Shown: positions 25,785 through 36,334, counted from the first letter of the stretch. The stretch is 64,000 bases of DNA from Bacteroidetes bacterium GWF2_41_31 (GCA_001769215.1 MEOL01000047.1:157007-221006); one strand, 5' to 3'. Program-made: numbers and translations. The notes: a model not told the origin generated them from the sequence alone.

Positions 25785-26264
25785 TTATATGAAAACTAAA
25801 AATGATCCGTTGGTAATGTTAATCACCTTCTCCTGATCGTTAATGCATTTTACGTAAAAGGTGCCCGTCAACTTACCCGATTCAACATCATATTCTGTGA
25901 TTTCGATAGATCCGCTTTCTTGATGATACAAATCAGGAGTTACTCCATCATTTTTCAATCCGTCAATATAGCTTATCGCATAATGATCAGTTTGTTGGCT
26001 ATTCAGAGCATGTGTGCCAATGGTAAAATCCTCTGGCAGGTAGATCCATATTTGTTTGTAATCATCTGAAATGGAGCCAACAATGTTCAGGTCTGACAAC
26101 AAATGAGCCTCATAAACCGGTACATCTTTTGCTTGTCCGTCAATTGTTAGTTTCATGAATTCTTTAGTGGCAGAGGATGAATCTTTTTTACATCCTGCTG
26201 ACATCATCATTACCAGGGTCACCATTAAAAGTGCGGAAAATTTAATTGCATTCTTCATGTTCAT
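25785..26264 (-). CDS. Small secreted lipoprotein (DUF6252-like)
   Basis: A 159-residue predicted lipoprotein: hydrophobic N-terminus ending SAGCKKDSSS (lipobox Cys about residue 24), then an all-beta-looking domain. The C-terminal pattern of a strand GKLTGTFYVKC followed by INITNGSFLVF is shared with the lipoprotein at 62964–63434 (IVGTFSFTGY, EITDGKFNANF), so the two appear to be distant members of one family. The start is 26264 or 26258. Function unknown. Confidence 0.75.
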   Translation of the reverse strand: MNMKNAIKFSALLMVTLVMMMSAGCKKDSSSATKEFMKLTIDGQAKDVPVYEAHLLSDLNIVGSISDDYKQIWIYLPEDFTIGTHALNSQQTDHYAISYIDGLKNDGVTPDLYHQESGSIEITEYDVESGKLTGTFYVKCINDQEKVINITNGSFLVFI

Positions 26265-26430
26265 TTTTCTGATTAAAGTGAATAAAGTTTTATCTGTCGA
26301 TGAACAAATATAGAACAAATGATGCTTGTGTTTACAGGGTTTGCATTTAATTGACTTATTTAAAGTGATTCAAAATTATGAAGAGAGTTTTTTAATCGTA
26401 GGGATTCACGCTCCAACAAAATTTCAAGAC

Positions 26431-26464
26431 AAAAAAAAACAGGCTAAAGAAATTTTAACCTGTT
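26431..26464 (-). terminator. Terminator of the ATP synthase operon
   Basis: On minus, AACAGG plus TAAA pairs with TTTA plus CCTGTT around a short loop, followed by nine T residues, 24 nt after the atpG stop. Confidence 0.8.
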
Positions 26465-26487
26465 AAGTATGATTTTAAGTGTAATGC

Positions 26488-27378
26488 TTATCCATTTTGC
26501 GCCTCGGCACCACCCACAATCTCCAGAATTTCATTGGTGATGGCAGCCTGGCGGGCTTTATTGTATGAGAGTTTGAGACTCTTAAGCATTTCATCAGCAT
26601 TTTCGGTTGCTTTGTGCATAGCGGTCATACGTGCGCCATGTTCGGCAGCAAAACTGTCGAGCAATGCTTTGTAGAGTTGTACTTTAATGGTTTTTGGCAC
26701 AATGGCTTCCAGAATCTCCTGTTTACCGGGCTCGAAAATATAATTGAGCCTGATTCCTGTTTCTTTTTGAGATGTTTCCTCGTTTTTATCCATCACCGGA
26801 AGGAGCTGTTCTACCTGTAGTATCTGGGAAGCCGCGTTTTTGAATTGATTATAAACGAGCATGACTTTGTCAACCTTTTTATCGAGAAATAACTGCATTA
26901 TTTCTTCAGCAATGACGATGGTATCGTTAAAGTTGAGGTGATCAAAAATTTCAGTATTCAAAACCATGGGTTTATAACCTGCCGACACCAATCCGTCGGC
27001 ACCCTTTTTTCCAATGCAGTAAAAATTGACTTTCCCTGCCTTAAATTGTGACGCATATTGATGGTGTACAAGAGAGATGGTTTCTTTAACCACGGAGGAG
27101 TTAAAGGCACCGCAAAGTCCTCTGTTTGAGGTAACCGTAACGATTAAAATGCTGTTTTCATTCCTGTCGGCAGTAAATTGTCCTTCCCCGTCGTTGTCCA
27201 TATCGCTGCTGATATGCTGCATGATTTTGAGCAGATTTTTAGCATAGGGTCGTATATTTTGAATGGCATTCTGTGCGCGCCGTAATTTAGAAGCTGCCAC
27301 CATTTTCATCGCACTGGTAATTTGCCTGGTGCTTTTAACGGAGGCAATCCTAACTCTTACATCTTTTAGACTGGCCAT
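26488..27378 (-). CDS. atpG: F1-ATP synthase gamma subunit
   Basis: A 296-residue central-stalk subunit that rotates within the alpha/beta ring and couples proton flow to ATP synthesis. Seen: MASLKDVRVRIASVKSTRQITSAMKMVAA at the N-terminus (split: VRVRIASVKSTRQITSAM), TSNRGLCGAFNS, and the C-terminal helix with SYNKARQAAITNEILEIVGG. Length typical. Last gene of the operon. Confidence 0.97.
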   Translation of the reverse strand: MASLKDVRVRIASVKSTRQITSAMKMVAASKLRRAQNAIQNIRPYAKNLLKIMQHISSDMDNDGEGQFTADRNENSILIVTVTSNRGLCGAFNSSVVKETISLVHHQYASQFKAGKVNFYCIGKKGADGLVSAGYKPMVLNTEIFDHLNFNDTIVIAEEIMQLFLDKKVDKVMLVYNQFKNAASQILQVEQLLPVMDKNEETSQKETGIRLNYIFEPGKQEILEAIVPKTIKVQLYKALLDSFAAEHGARMTAMHKATENADEMLKSLKLSYNKARQAAITNEILEIVGGAEAQNG

Positions 27379-27396
27379 AGTTTACTGAATGGGTGA

Positions 27397-28980
27397 TTAT
27401 TTATAATATTGACGGGCCACTTCTGCTGCAACTTTAGTCAGAGTTTCAGTGATTTCGTCCGTATATTTTCCCTGAGCCAACAATTTCAAGGTTTCTTTGT
27501 GGTGGTCTTCCATGTTCATCAGAAATTGTGCCTGGAAATCAATAATTTTATCCACAGGAACTTTTGACAACAGGTTTTGTGATCCGCAGAAAATAATGGC
27601 CACCTGCTGTTCGACTCTTAATGGAGAATATTGGGGTTGTTTCAGAATTTCCACATTTCGTTTTCCTTTTTCCAAAACGGCCATGGTAGCGGGATCAAGA
27701 TCGGAACCAAATTTCGAAAAAGCTTCCAGCTCGCGGTATTGTGCCTGGTCGAGTTTCAATGTACCAGCTACTTTTTTCATGGATTTGATCTGGGCATTAC
27801 CACCCACCCTCGAAACTGAAATACCCACGTTGATAGCGGGCCGGATCCCCGAGTTAAACAGGTCGTTTTCCAAAAAAATCTGACCGTCGGTAATCGAAAT
27901 TACGTTGGTAGGAATATAGGCACTTACGTCTCCGGCCTGGGTTTCGATAATGGGCAAAGCAGTGAGTGAACCACCTCCTTTTACCAGTGGTCTGATACTT
28001 TCAGGCACATCGTTCATTTTCTGGGCGATGTCATCGGCATTGATGATCTTGGCTGCTCTTTCGAGTAAGCGTGAGTGAAGATAAAACACATCACCAGGAT
28101 AAGCTTCTCGTCCCGGTGGACGACGGAGCAACAATGAAACCTCGCGGTATGCCACTGCCTGTTTACTTAAATCGTCGTAGATTACCAGGGCAGGACGGCC
28201 TGTGTCACGGAAAAATTCGCCAATAGCGGCACCTGCAAATGGAGCGTAGAATTGCATGGCAGCAGGGTCGCTGGCCGAAGCCATGACAATGGTGGTGTAG
28301 GCCATGGCGCCATTGTCTTCCAATATCTGTTGAATGTTGGCCACAGTCGAACTTTTCTGTCCTGAGGCGACGTAGATACAATAGACAGGCTCTCCCTTTT
28401 CGTAAAACTCTTTTTGGTTGATGATGGTATCGATGGCGATGGCGGTTTTACCTGTCTGGCGGTCACCAATAATCAGCTCACGTTGTCCACGACCAATGGG
28501 GATCATCGCGTCGATGGCCTTGATACCAGTTTGCAAGGGTTCGTTTACAGGCTGACGATAAATCACGCCCGGTGCCTTACGTTCCAATGGCATCTCATAG
28601 GTCTGTCCCTGAATGGGGCCTTTCCCGTCGATGGGGGCTCCCAATGTATTGATAACCCGGCCCAACATGCCTTCGCCTACTTTGATGGAAGCAATCAGGC
28701 GGGTACGTTTTACGATATCTCCTTCATTCAGGTCACTGGTTTCACCCAACAACACGATACCAACATTGTCTTCTTCCAGGTTGAGCACAATTCCTTTAAG
28801 GCCGGTTTTTTCAAACTCCACCAACTCACCGGCTTCCACGTTTGATAGGCCGTAAACGCGGGCAATTCCGTCCCCGATCTGGAGAATGGAACCCACTTCT
28901 TCCAGTGCAGTCTCCGATTCGTAGCCTGCAAGTTCTTTGCGAAGAATGGCTGATACTTCGGCTGGTTTAATGTCTGCCAT
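27397..28980 (-). CDS. atpA: F1-ATP synthase alpha subunit
   Basis: A 527-residue non-catalytic nucleotide-binding subunit of F1. P-loop [13 protein letters not shown], the [20 protein letters not shown] segment and the ATP synthase alpha/beta signature around [13 protein letters not shown] are present. The N-terminus [12 protein letters not shown] binds the delta subunit. Gaps of 19 and 18 bp to atpH and atpG support one operon. Confidence 0.98.
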   Translation of the reverse strand: MADIKPAEVSAILRKELAGYESETALEEVGSILQIGDGIARVYGLSNVEAGELVEFEKTGLKGIVLNLEEDNVGIVLLGETSDLNEGDIVKRTRLIASIKVGEGMLGRVINTLGAPIDGKGPIQGQTYEMPLERKAPGVIYRQPVNEPLQTGIKAIDAMIPIGRGQRELIIGDRQTGKTAIAIDTIINQKEFYEKGEPVYCIYVASGQKSSTVANIQQILEDNGAMAYTTIVMASASDPAAMQFYAPFAGAAIGEFFRDTGRPALVIYDDLSKQAVAYREVSLLLRRPPGREAYPGDVFYLHSRLLERAAKIINADDIAQKMNDVPESIRPLVKGGGSLTALPIIETQAGDVSAYIPTNVISITDGQIFLENDLFNSGIRPAINVGISVSRVGGNAQIKSMKKVAGTLKLDQAQYRELEAFSKFGSDLDPATMAVLEKGKRNVEILKQPQYSPLRVEQQVAIIFCGSQNLLSKVPVDKIIDFQAQFLMNMEDHHKETLKLLAQGKYTDEITETLTKVAAEVARQYYK

Positions 28981-28999
28981 AGTCTATCTCTTTTCTGTA

Positions 29000-29557
29000 T
29001 TAAAATTTCTTGATGTAATGTTCATGTGAGAAAACTGATCTCAACTTGTTCAATTCGTTGAGTATGCTCGCATCATATTGATAATCATTAAAATGGAGTA
29101 CAAATCCTCCCACCATCTTTTCTTCTACTTTTTCCTGCAGTTCGATGTTCATTTTGGTGGCAAGGGTCATTTTTTCTATTACTTCCTTTCTGAATCTGGC
29201 ATCGGCTTCCACGGCAGTGGTAAGCCTGACGGACAGGATGTTTTTAAAATCCTTGTAGATTTCATCAAAGGCATCGCAGATGGGCATAATGTAGTTTTCG
29301 CGCCCCTTACGGGTAATAAGCAGCAAAAACTTAAGGGTGAGCTGGTGAACATGAGGTTGGAATATCTTTTGCAGCACCCTGACCTTTTTAAAAGTATCGA
29401 GGACAGGGTTGTTGATGAGGGCTCTCAATTGCCGGTTTTCATCGAATACTTTTCTCACCAGAACGAGATCCTGGTATACCTGCTCCACAATTTTGTATTC
29501 ATCGGCTAAATCGAATACCGCCTGAGCATATCTTCTTGATAACAATTTGATTCGCAT
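29000..29557 (-). CDS. atpH: F1-ATP synthase delta subunit
   Basis: A 185-residue peripheral-stalk protein joining F1 to the b subunit. Family pattern: SRRYAQAVFDLADEY at the N-terminus, then a helical bundle, and the C-terminal VGGFVLHFNDYQYDASILNELNKLR. Position between atpF and atpA confirms the call. Confidence 0.94.
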   Translation of the reverse strand: MRIKLLSRRYAQAVFDLADEYKIVEQVYQDLVLVRKVFDENRQLRALINNPVLDTFKKVRVLQKIFQPHVHQLTLKFLLLITRKGRENYIMPICDAFDEIYKDFKNILSVRLTTAVEADARFRKEVIEKMTLATKMNIELQEKVEEKMVGGFVLHFNDYQYDASILNELNKLRSVFSHEHYIKKF

Positions 29558-29569
29558 GCCGGTAATTTC

Positions 29570-30064
29570 TTAGTTTAGGCTGGTTTCTTTGAGTAATTTT
29601 TCGGCGTAAGCCATCTGACGGCTTTTGTCCTTCAGTTCTTCGCGCAGTATTTTCTCCGCGATGGAGATGGAGTAGGAGGCAATGGTATTTTTAATCTCAG
29701 CCAAAGCCGCATTTTTATCGGTAGTAATCTGTTCACGGGCACTTTGGATCATATTTTTAGTTTCCATGATCGATTTCTCACGTGCCTCGTTCAAGATAAC
29801 ATCTTTTAGTTTCCGTGCTTCTTTCAGGATGGTATCACGTTCTATTTGTGCTTCCTGCATCAATTTCTCATTGCCCAGTTTCAATTCTTCCATGGCTTGT
29901 TGCGCCTTTTCTGCGGCCAGCAATGCATTTTCGATGGAATCTTCGCGCTCCTTTAAAGCGGCCATAATTGGTTTCCAGGCAAATTTGGCCAGCACAAACA
30001 ATAAAATGCCAAATGCCAGGGTCATCCAAATAATCAGTCCGAATCCGGGATTAATTAACGACAT
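29570..30064 (-). CDS. atpF: F0-ATP synthase b subunit
   Basis: A 164-residue stator subunit: one N-terminal membrane helix (LIIWMTLAFGILLFVLAKFAW) followed by a long charged helix (KEREDSIENALLAAEKAQQAM onward). It dimerises and links the a subunit to F1. Length and position are typical. Confidence 0.95.
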   Translation of the reverse strand: MSLINPGFGLIIWMTLAFGILLFVLAKFAWKPIMAALKEREDSIENALLAAEKAQQAMEELKLGNEKLMQEAQIERDTILKEARKLKDVILNEAREKSIMETKNMIQSAREQITTDKNAALAEIKNTIASYSISIAEKILREELKDKSRQMAYAEKLLKETSLN

Positions 30065-30153
30065 ATTCTCTACTTTTTAATTAATTACCATTTCATGATG
30101 TTATTGTGCCGCAGCCAACCGCTGCGGCACTTTAACCTGGTTGGTGGTTTGGG

Positions 30154-30426
<273 letters not shown>

Positions 30427-30430
30427 TTAT

Positions 30431-31579
30431 TTAGTGATTAATGGTTTCTGAAGAATGATGTGCTTCCTCTGTGGCCATCCCAAAGTAAAGGGCCGACAAC
30501 AAGGTAAACACGTAAGCCTGGATAAACGCCACCAGTATTTCGAGTACATCCATAAAAATGGAAAACCCCACTGAGACGATGGAAACCCCAAAACCCAATC
30601 CCTGGCTGATTTCGCCGAAGATAAAGATTAAACTAATGAATCCCAGGATGATGATGTGACCTGCACTCATGTTGGCAAAGAGACGCACCATGAGGACGAA
30701 GGGTTTGGTAAACACACCCATAATTTCAACAATAGGCATCAACGGTACCGGAATTTTTAACCACCATGGAACACCGGGAGCGTTTACAATATGTACCCAG
30801 TAGTTTTTGTTTGCGCTATAGGTGGTGATGATGAAGGTAAAAGCTGCCAGAACCCCCGTAACACCAATGTTTCCGGTGATATTGGCTCCTCCCGGAAAAA
30901 AGGGAATAATACCCAACAGGTTGTTGATGAGGATAAAAAAGAAAATCGTCAGCAAGAAAGGTGTATATCTTTCGTAGCGTTTTTCACCGATTGAGGAACG
31001 GGCAATGTCGTCGCGCACAAAAATGATGATGGGTTCAAGCAGTGACTGTAACCCTTTGGGAGCTTTTCCTTTGCGTTTTTTGTAGCTGTTGGCTACCGAA
31101 ATAAAAATGAATCCTAACAAAAATACACTGAAGAAAATGGCCAGTACATTCTTTGTAAACGAGAAGTCGAGGTCAGGACGGATTTCAGCTCCGGCATCAT
31201 CTTTACGTACCAGTTTCCCGGAATTAAAACCTTCGTCGGAGACAAAATACCCCTGATAGGTTCCGTTGTTGTGGTGGAGTTCCGACGACATAAAAAAATG
31301 AAATTCACCCTCATCGTAAAGCATTACCGGAAGTGGGATGGATACATGGGTATGTCCCACCGTGATAATATGCCATTCATAAGAATCGGTGATGTGTTCG
31401 ATGATCATTTCACCGGCTTTAAAGTCTTCCTGTTCGATTTCTTCCTGCCACTTTTCCAACTTGTCAACAGGGTTTTTATGATCATGCTGGGCCATTCCTA
31501 AGTTGCTTATAATAAATATAATAAGCAGTGCAATACCCATTCTTTTCAGCCCACTTTTTTGTCTTGATCGATCACTCAT
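30431..31579 (-). CDS. atpB: F0-ATP synthase a subunit with exported N-terminal extension
   Basis: A 382-residue proton-channel subunit. The C-terminal core has the essential arginine in LMVRLFANMSAGHII and the last helix pair with ILVAFIQAYVFTLLSALY. Ahead of the core, about 150 residues form a hydrophobic leader (MGIALLIIFIISNLGMAQ) plus a soluble part with HDHKNPVDKLEKW and GHTHVSIPLPVML. Extended AtpB proteins of this kind are usual in Bacteroidota but not in E. coli. ATG at 31579 is the first ATG; the codon two earlier is TTG. First gene of atpBEFHAG. Confidence 0.95.
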   Translation of the reverse strand: MSDRSRQKSGLKRMGIALLIIFIISNLGMAQHDHKNPVDKLEKWQEEIEQEDFKAGEMIIEHITDSYEWHIITVGHTHVSIPLPVMLYDEGEFHFFMSSELHHNNGTYQGYFVSDEGFNSGKLVRKDDAGAEIRPDLDFSFTKNVLAIFFSVFLLGFIFISVANSYKKRKGKAPKGLQSLLEPIIIFVRDDIARSSIGEKRYERYTPFLLTIFFFILINNLLGIIPFFPGGANITGNIGVTGVLAAFTFIITTYSANKNYWVHIVNAPGVPWWLKIPVPLMPIVEIMGVFTKPFVLMVRLFANMSAGHIIILGFISLIFIFGEISQGLGFGVSIVSVGFSIFMDVLEILVAFIQAYVFTLLSALYFGMATEEAHHSSETINH

Positions 31580-31790
31580 TTGCAAAGGAAAGTCATTGGT
31601 TTAAAATGGCTGCAATTTTACAACTATTTGCCGTAATTACAAAATAGTTTTTTTAAATTATTTATTTACTGATCATTATGGTGTTTAATGGTGATTTTAT
31701 TGAATGGTTCTAAATAACTCAATACATGCGTTTTTCACCGGAAAATTTGTATCTTCACGGCAAAGAAACCAGGACTTAATTTTACTTATC

Positions 31791-32288
31791 ATGAAAACCA
31801 CTTACTTTTTATCTTTTTTTTCTCTTGCCTTGTTTTTTTCATCTTGCCAGGATTGCGACAAAGATATAAACGTTAGAGACGAAAAGCTGGCAGTAGAAAG
31901 CCTGCTGGAACAATACATCATTGCAAACGAAAAGCAGGACTTTAATTTAATCCAGGATATTTGGTCGCCTGATAGCGACATCATTCTTTATGGCACCGAC
32001 ACCGATGATCGCCTGATGGGATGGAACAACATTAAAAATGCGGTAAAGGATCAGTTTTCGCAAATTAGTGAGACATATATTTCTGTTTCCAATCAACACA
32101 TCGGAATAAATTGTACCGGAAATACCGCATGGTTTGCCGAAACCCTCAATTATAATTTTATATATAAAGAACAAGCCCGAACTTATGAAGGGCTGCGTTT
32201 TACGGGCGTGGTAGAGAAAATCGATGGTAAATGGATGCTTGTACAGGCGCACCTTTCACTACCTGCCCATGTGGGTATTGGGAAGTAA
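31791..32288 (+). CDS. NTF2-like (SnoaL/DUF4440-type) lipoprotein
   Basis: A 165-residue protein with a lipoprotein signal (FFSLALFFSSCQDC) and an NTF2-like fold: LLEQYIIANEKQDFNLIQDIWS, a GWNNIKNAVKDQF helix, and strands ending GKWMLVQAHLSLP. Such domains bind small molecules or serve as scaffolds; no catalytic residues can be assigned. An upstream frame extension to 31704 lacks a signal peptide and is rejected. Divergent from the ATP synthase operon. Confidence 0.8.
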   Translation: MKTTYFLSFFSLALFFSSCQDCDKDINVRDEKLAVESLLEQYIIANEKQDFNLIQDIWSPDSDIILYGTDTDDRLMGWNNIKNAVKDQFSQISETYISVSNQHIGINCTGNTAWFAETLNYNFIYKEQARTYEGLRFTGVVEKIDGKWMLVQAHLSLPAHVGIGK

Positions 32289-32328
32289 GGGGGGGAGTTT
32301 AAAGTTTAAAGTGAACTAAAGTTTAAAG
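32289..32328. repeat. Short tandem GTTTAAAGT units
   Basis: gtttaaagtttaaagtgaactaaagtttaaagt: three to four copies of a 9-nt AT-rich unit between two converging genes. No gene or hairpin terminator is otherwise seen here. Confidence 0.6.
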
Positions 32329-35300
32329 TTACCTCACCAGCACCACCGTCCCTTCCATTACCTTGTTCTCCTGTGGCCCCATGCCAAAATCCTGGTAAAC
32401 AATGCGGTAGACATACACTCCTGCCTGACAGGCTTCGCCTTTGAAAGTCCCGTCCCAGCCTTGGTTGAGGTTGGAGGTGTCGAAGATCAATTGTCCCCAG
32501 CGGTTGTAAATGCTGATATGAAACCGGTTGACATAATCCAGTCTCGGAATGGCGCCAAATACATCGTTTAGACCATCGCCATTGGGCGTAAAGGCATTGG
32601 GGATGAAAAACGACTTCCCAGCCCAGAGGATGTACACCGAATCGGCTGATTTACAGTTCTCGAATGAAGTGGCCAACACAAGGTATTGACCAATGCTGTC
32701 GATGGCGATTTGGGCGGTGGTATCGCCGGTGTTCCACCAATAACTTTGTGCATCATTTCCGGCATCCAGGATGTAACCCGGTTCCACAAACAGGGTGTCG
32801 TAACCTGAAAAGGCGATGGAAGGCCCTGTACCTACAATCACCAACAACGTATCAGAATCTTCACAATACACCGCATCGCTAACGGTTATTGAATATTTTC
32901 CTGCTTGCTGTGTTGTCATGTTGTTGATCCAAAGCAACTCATTTGAGGTTGAATCGCCATTGGGAGCTATCCATTGATAACGCAGTTCACCTGCACCTTC
33001 ATTAATTACTATCGGTGAAGCAAGCAATGATTCACCTGCACAAATGGATTTGGTTCCTGTCGGAATTAACTCCGGTCGTTCAGACACCTCAATAATTCCA
33101 CGCTGTAGGATGGCACTGATTTCATTGCCCGATGCATCAAAAAAGCGACTTTGTCCTTGGTCGTTGAGCCAACTAAGTTGTGGATTTCCTTCGCCCCAGG
33201 CAGTAAACACCAGCGTCACCATGGTGGTGTCGGACAGACTAAGAGGCTGTTCACCTTTCCAGCTCAGGTTGATTTCGCCCAAATCAGGAAACAGGCTGGC
33301 ATGAAAACCGGTTTCCAGCTCTGGATGTACCTGAAAATACCCGGTACATTCCACCAGAGCAGGGTCGTAAACCAATGTCACATGAAAACTGTCTACTTCC
33401 ATAAAGTTGTTGATGACCAATGGACAGGTGGTGGCATTGCCGATGCAGGTGTACCCATTTCCGGCAATGGCTTCGATGGTTTGCGAAACCCGGTGTTCCA
33501 CTTCGACAATAAAAGTGGTGTCGCAACCAAAACCATCCTTTACCAGGCAGATGTAAAAACCGGCTGCCAATCCTGTAAAAAGGCCATCGTTAACTTGCGA
33601 AGTGGTTCCATTGTCGATGGAATAGGTGATGTCGCCACTGCTCACCACGGCGGTTATTTGGATGCTGCCATCTAAGAGGTTATCGGTTTCGGGGGTGGAA
33701 ACAGCAGAGGCTTGAGGCCCTTCTATTTCGGGGATAACAACAGGGTTGTTGTCGAAAACGGTTTCACAGGCTCCATCATCCTTTACCCTGACCAGGTACG
33801 AACCCGGAGCCAGGTTTTCAAACAGGGGTTGGCCCTGCCAAAGGTTTCCATCATCAATGGAATAGGAATAATCCACCCCTGTTGCCGTGTTGACAAATAC
33901 CTGAATGAACCCGTTGTTTTGCTGACAATGTGCAGGCAAAAAGTTCACCGAATCAATCAGGATATTCCCCGCATCGGTGATGGTATACGAATCGGAAATG
34001 GACACACAACCGTGGTCATTGGTTACATGTAAAAAGTAGTTGCCCACGGGCAGGCCAACAATATCCAGGTTGTTGCCCAGCAGGTTGCCGTTTCCATCGT
34101 ACCAACCCCAGGAGACGGGTACCACTCCTTCGATGGTAAGTCCGGTAATACTTCCATCGCTGCTCCCGCAGGAAGTGGGTGTAATCACCAGGTTGGTTTC
34201 GTTTAACACGCCTTGGTTGTACCATCCCACATGGATGCTGTCGCGGGTGCGGCAGCCTTCGGCGTTGGTCACATCCACCCAGTAAATCCCGGTGTCGACC
34301 ACGGTGATGGTGGGTTGGCCAATAATTAAATTGCTCCAGGCATAGCTGCCTGGTTCGCCGGCAACGCTGAGAATGACGGGTGTTCCCTCGCATACCAGGG
34401 TATCTGCTCCTAAATCTGGATGTGGCGATTCGGCAATTTCGATAATGCGGGAGGTTTTTTCAATGCGGCCGCTGGGGTAATTTACGGTTACGTTTACCTC
34501 ATAAGAACCTCCATGTTCATATATGTGTACCGGCCATAAATCATGTGATATGCTAAAATCACCAAAACTCCACACAATCGAAACCGGCTCAGGAATAAAA
34601 TTGGGTTGAAACGTGATGGGCTGACCCGAGCAGTGGGCATCCCATTCAAAACGATAAAGGTGATCAAGCAAGATGTTGGGGAGAAAATTATGTACCTTAT
34701 CAGGTCCCATGTAGATGGCATCGGCTTCAAAGTTGCAGGTTGTACCCCGTTTCCAGGGTTCATGAATGATGCTTACATAAGAATAGAATCCATACTCGTC
34801 TCCTGTACAATAGATTTTACCATCCCTGGCCAGTTGCAGTCCATTGACCGGGCCTGTGGCTATTTTTATACCCGATTGTAAGAAATTCAGCGAGTCTTCA
34901 TAAAATTCCATATCATATTGATAGAGCTCATAGGTATCAACTGTAAGATGCTCATTAAAATATGTTAAATACAATAGTTTTGAATCAGGGGAGAATTCAA
35001 CGGCCCAGGGTTCGTATTGCTTATAATTTGAATTTCCATTGTTGGTTAAAGTATAAAGGAACTCAATCTTACCAGTTTCCGCATTGAAATTATTGACCTC
35101 AGATGCCTGATCTAATTCGTTAATTTTAGTTTCACACAAATATGCAGCAGCCAGATGTTTTTTATCGGGCGAAATTTTCATGGTTCCTAACATGTCATGA
35201 TAATTAAGATCCCTTGCCGGACTCAATATAGGTTCAGTCGTGATTCCTGAAGAAGTCAATAAAAAAGAGGCATAAGCATCCTCGGTTACTTTGCGTACGA

Positions 35301-35817
35301 TAATCCAGATATCACGCCCATTGGCATGTCGGGCCGAGGTCATTTTTTCCACGGCGTCCCAGGCGGCTTCTAACGGGATATCCTTTTCATTTGTTACGGC
35401 ACCCAATCCACCATCCAAATCCATATCCACAACAGAATAGTGCATTCCTATTGGATTTGCATAGTAGGCGAGGGTAATCACATAATACAGGTGGTCTGAA
35501 CCTGGTTTTTGTAATATTAGTGCCCCTTGTGAAGCAACATCACTTCCGATAAGTGATTCACCGTTTTCCATTAAATTTCCATTACTGTTCCATATCTGAT
35601 TACTATTACAGCTAAACAAAAAATTTCCTGTAGGATCGCAGATGCTAGCACTGGCATTTAGGGATGAAAATGGTGTATTGGGAATCACCACAGGCTCACC
35701 AGTATTAAAGTCCAGGCCTACATGCTCGCCAAAATGCCAGATATTGGCCTGGTTTTGAGAGCGAATAGTTTGAAGATTAAATACTATAGCAAATAATATG
35801 CAAACATTCCGCATCAT
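32329..35817 (-). CDS. Large T9SS type B cargo protein (SprB-repeat, PKD, cohesin-like)
   Basis: A 1162-residue secreted protein. Order: signal peptide (about 1–20); beta-propeller-like region (30–390) with ISPDKKHLAAAYLC and VEFSPDSKLLYLTYF; a PKD domain (about 405–465, PVSIVWSFGD); Ig/SprB repeats (about 470–790, TPTSCGSSDGSITG, GLPVGNYFLHVTNDHGC); a cohesin-like domain (about 800–930, FHVTLVYDPALVECTGYF); another Ig domain; and a C-terminal gliding-motility-associated domain (FIPNAFTPNGDGLNDVF, IYNRWGQLIFDT), the type B T9SS signal. Probably a surface adhesin or matrix protein, as with SprB-like cargo. ATG at 35817 or 35814. Confidence 0.9.
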   Translation of the reverse strand: MMRNVCILFAIVFNLQTIRSQNQANIWHFGEHVGLDFNTGEPVVIPNTPFSSLNASASICDPTGNFLFSCNSNQIWNSNGNLMENGESLIGSDVASQGALILQKPGSDHLYYVITLAYYANPIGMHYSVVDMDLDGGLGAVTNEKDIPLEAAWDAVEKMTSARHANGRDIWIIVRKVTEDAYASFLLTSSGITTEPILSPARDLNYHDMLGTMKISPDKKHLAAAYLCETKINELDQASEVNNFNAETGKIEFLYTLTNNGNSNYKQYEPWAVEFSPDSKLLYLTYFNEHLTVDTYELYQYDMEFYEDSLNFLQSGIKIATGPVNGLQLARDGKIYCTGDEYGFYSYVSIIHEPWKRGTTCNFEADAIYMGPDKVHNFLPNILLDHLYRFEWDAHCSGQPITFQPNFIPEPVSIVWSFGDFSISHDLWPVHIYEHGGSYEVNVTVNYPSGRIEKTSRIIEIAESPHPDLGADTLVCEGTPVILSVAGEPGSYAWSNLIIGQPTITVVDTGIYWVDVTNAEGCRTRDSIHVGWYNQGVLNETNLVITPTSCGSSDGSITGLTIEGVVPVSWGWYDGNGNLLGNNLDIVGLPVGNYFLHVTNDHGCVSISDSYTITDAGNILIDSVNFLPAHCQQNNGFIQVFVNTATGVDYSYSIDDGNLWQGQPLFENLAPGSYLVRVKDDGACETVFDNNPVVIPEIEGPQASAVSTPETDNLLDGSIQITAVVSSGDITYSIDNGTTSQVNDGLFTGLAAGFYICLVKDGFGCDTTFIVEVEHRVSQTIEAIAGNGYTCIGNATTCPLVINNFMEVDSFHVTLVYDPALVECTGYFQVHPELETGFHASLFPDLGEINLSWKGEQPLSLSDTTMVTLVFTAWGEGNPQLSWLNDQGQSRFFDASGNEISAILQRGIIEVSERPELIPTGTKSICAGESLLASPIVINEGAGELRYQWIAPNGDSTSNELLWINNMTTQQAGKYSITVSDAVYCEDSDTLLVIVGTGPSIAFSGYDTLFVEPGYILDAGNDAQSYWWNTGDTTAQIAIDSIGQYLVLATSFENCKSADSVYILWAGKSFFIPNAFTPNGDGLNDVFGAIPRLDYVNRFHISIYNRWGQLIFDTSNLNQGWDGTFKGEACQAGVYVYRIVYQDFGMGPQENKVMEGTVVLVR

Positions 35818-35899
35818 AATGCCGTAAAATTAAGCAAAAAAATTATTTAAATGCCCTACCAATTTGAGGTAGGGCATTGCCTTTCAAATAACATCAACT

Positions 35900-36334
35900 T
35901 TAATAGATAGTAAGTGTTGGAAGCTCTAAACCAGAGCTGATAATAGAACAAGTGTATGACGAGTTAGTACTTTTTTGGCCGCAAAACTGATTACCTGAAG
36001 GATCACGCATCTGAACATCTACAAATATTTTAAAACTTGGAGGACTGTCGTGTTGTTGAGAGCAATAATCTTCGATGCCAGCTTGTGTACTACTAAAAGT
36101 GGTTGAATAACTTCCACTTGGTAAAATATTATAAACATTGTATACCACTATATCATTATTATTGGCTTCATCAATAATTGTGATAGCTACCAAATAACCA
36201 TAGTTAAGCATTTGATCTTCACATTGAGAATTAACATCAAAGTTCCAATTAACCTTAATTTCCCATGCGCCCTGAGCCGACAACCTGCTCATTCCAAGTA
36301 AAAATACTACTGATAAAAAAAATAATTTTTTCAT
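35900..36334 (-). CDS. Small secreted protein of unknown function
   Basis: A 144-residue protein with a clear signal peptide (KKLFFLSVVFLLGMSRLSAQG) and four cysteines in the mature part (SQCED, EDYCSQQ, QFCGQK, YTCSI), suggesting two disulfides. The body looks all-beta and small-domain. I recognise no family. It lies 82 bp upstream of the large T9SS gene on the same strand and may be co-transcribed with it. Confidence 0.7.
   Translation of the reverse strand: MKKLFFLSVVFLLGMSRLSAQGAWEIKVNWNFDVNSQCEDQMLNYGYLVAITIIDEANNNDIVVYNVYNILPSGSYSTTFSSTQAGIEDYCSQQHDSPPSFKIFVDVQMRDPSGNQFCGQKSTNSSYTCSIISSGLELPTLTIY

Noticed and set aside
25568..25792. A 74-codon plus-strand frame after the AraC gene
   Set aside because: It runs through the attC-like palindrome and a terminator; composition and context show that it is not coding.
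33151..33675. A 174-codon frame antisense to the large T9SS protein
   Set aside because: Mirror of a repetitive coding region; no recognisable domain.
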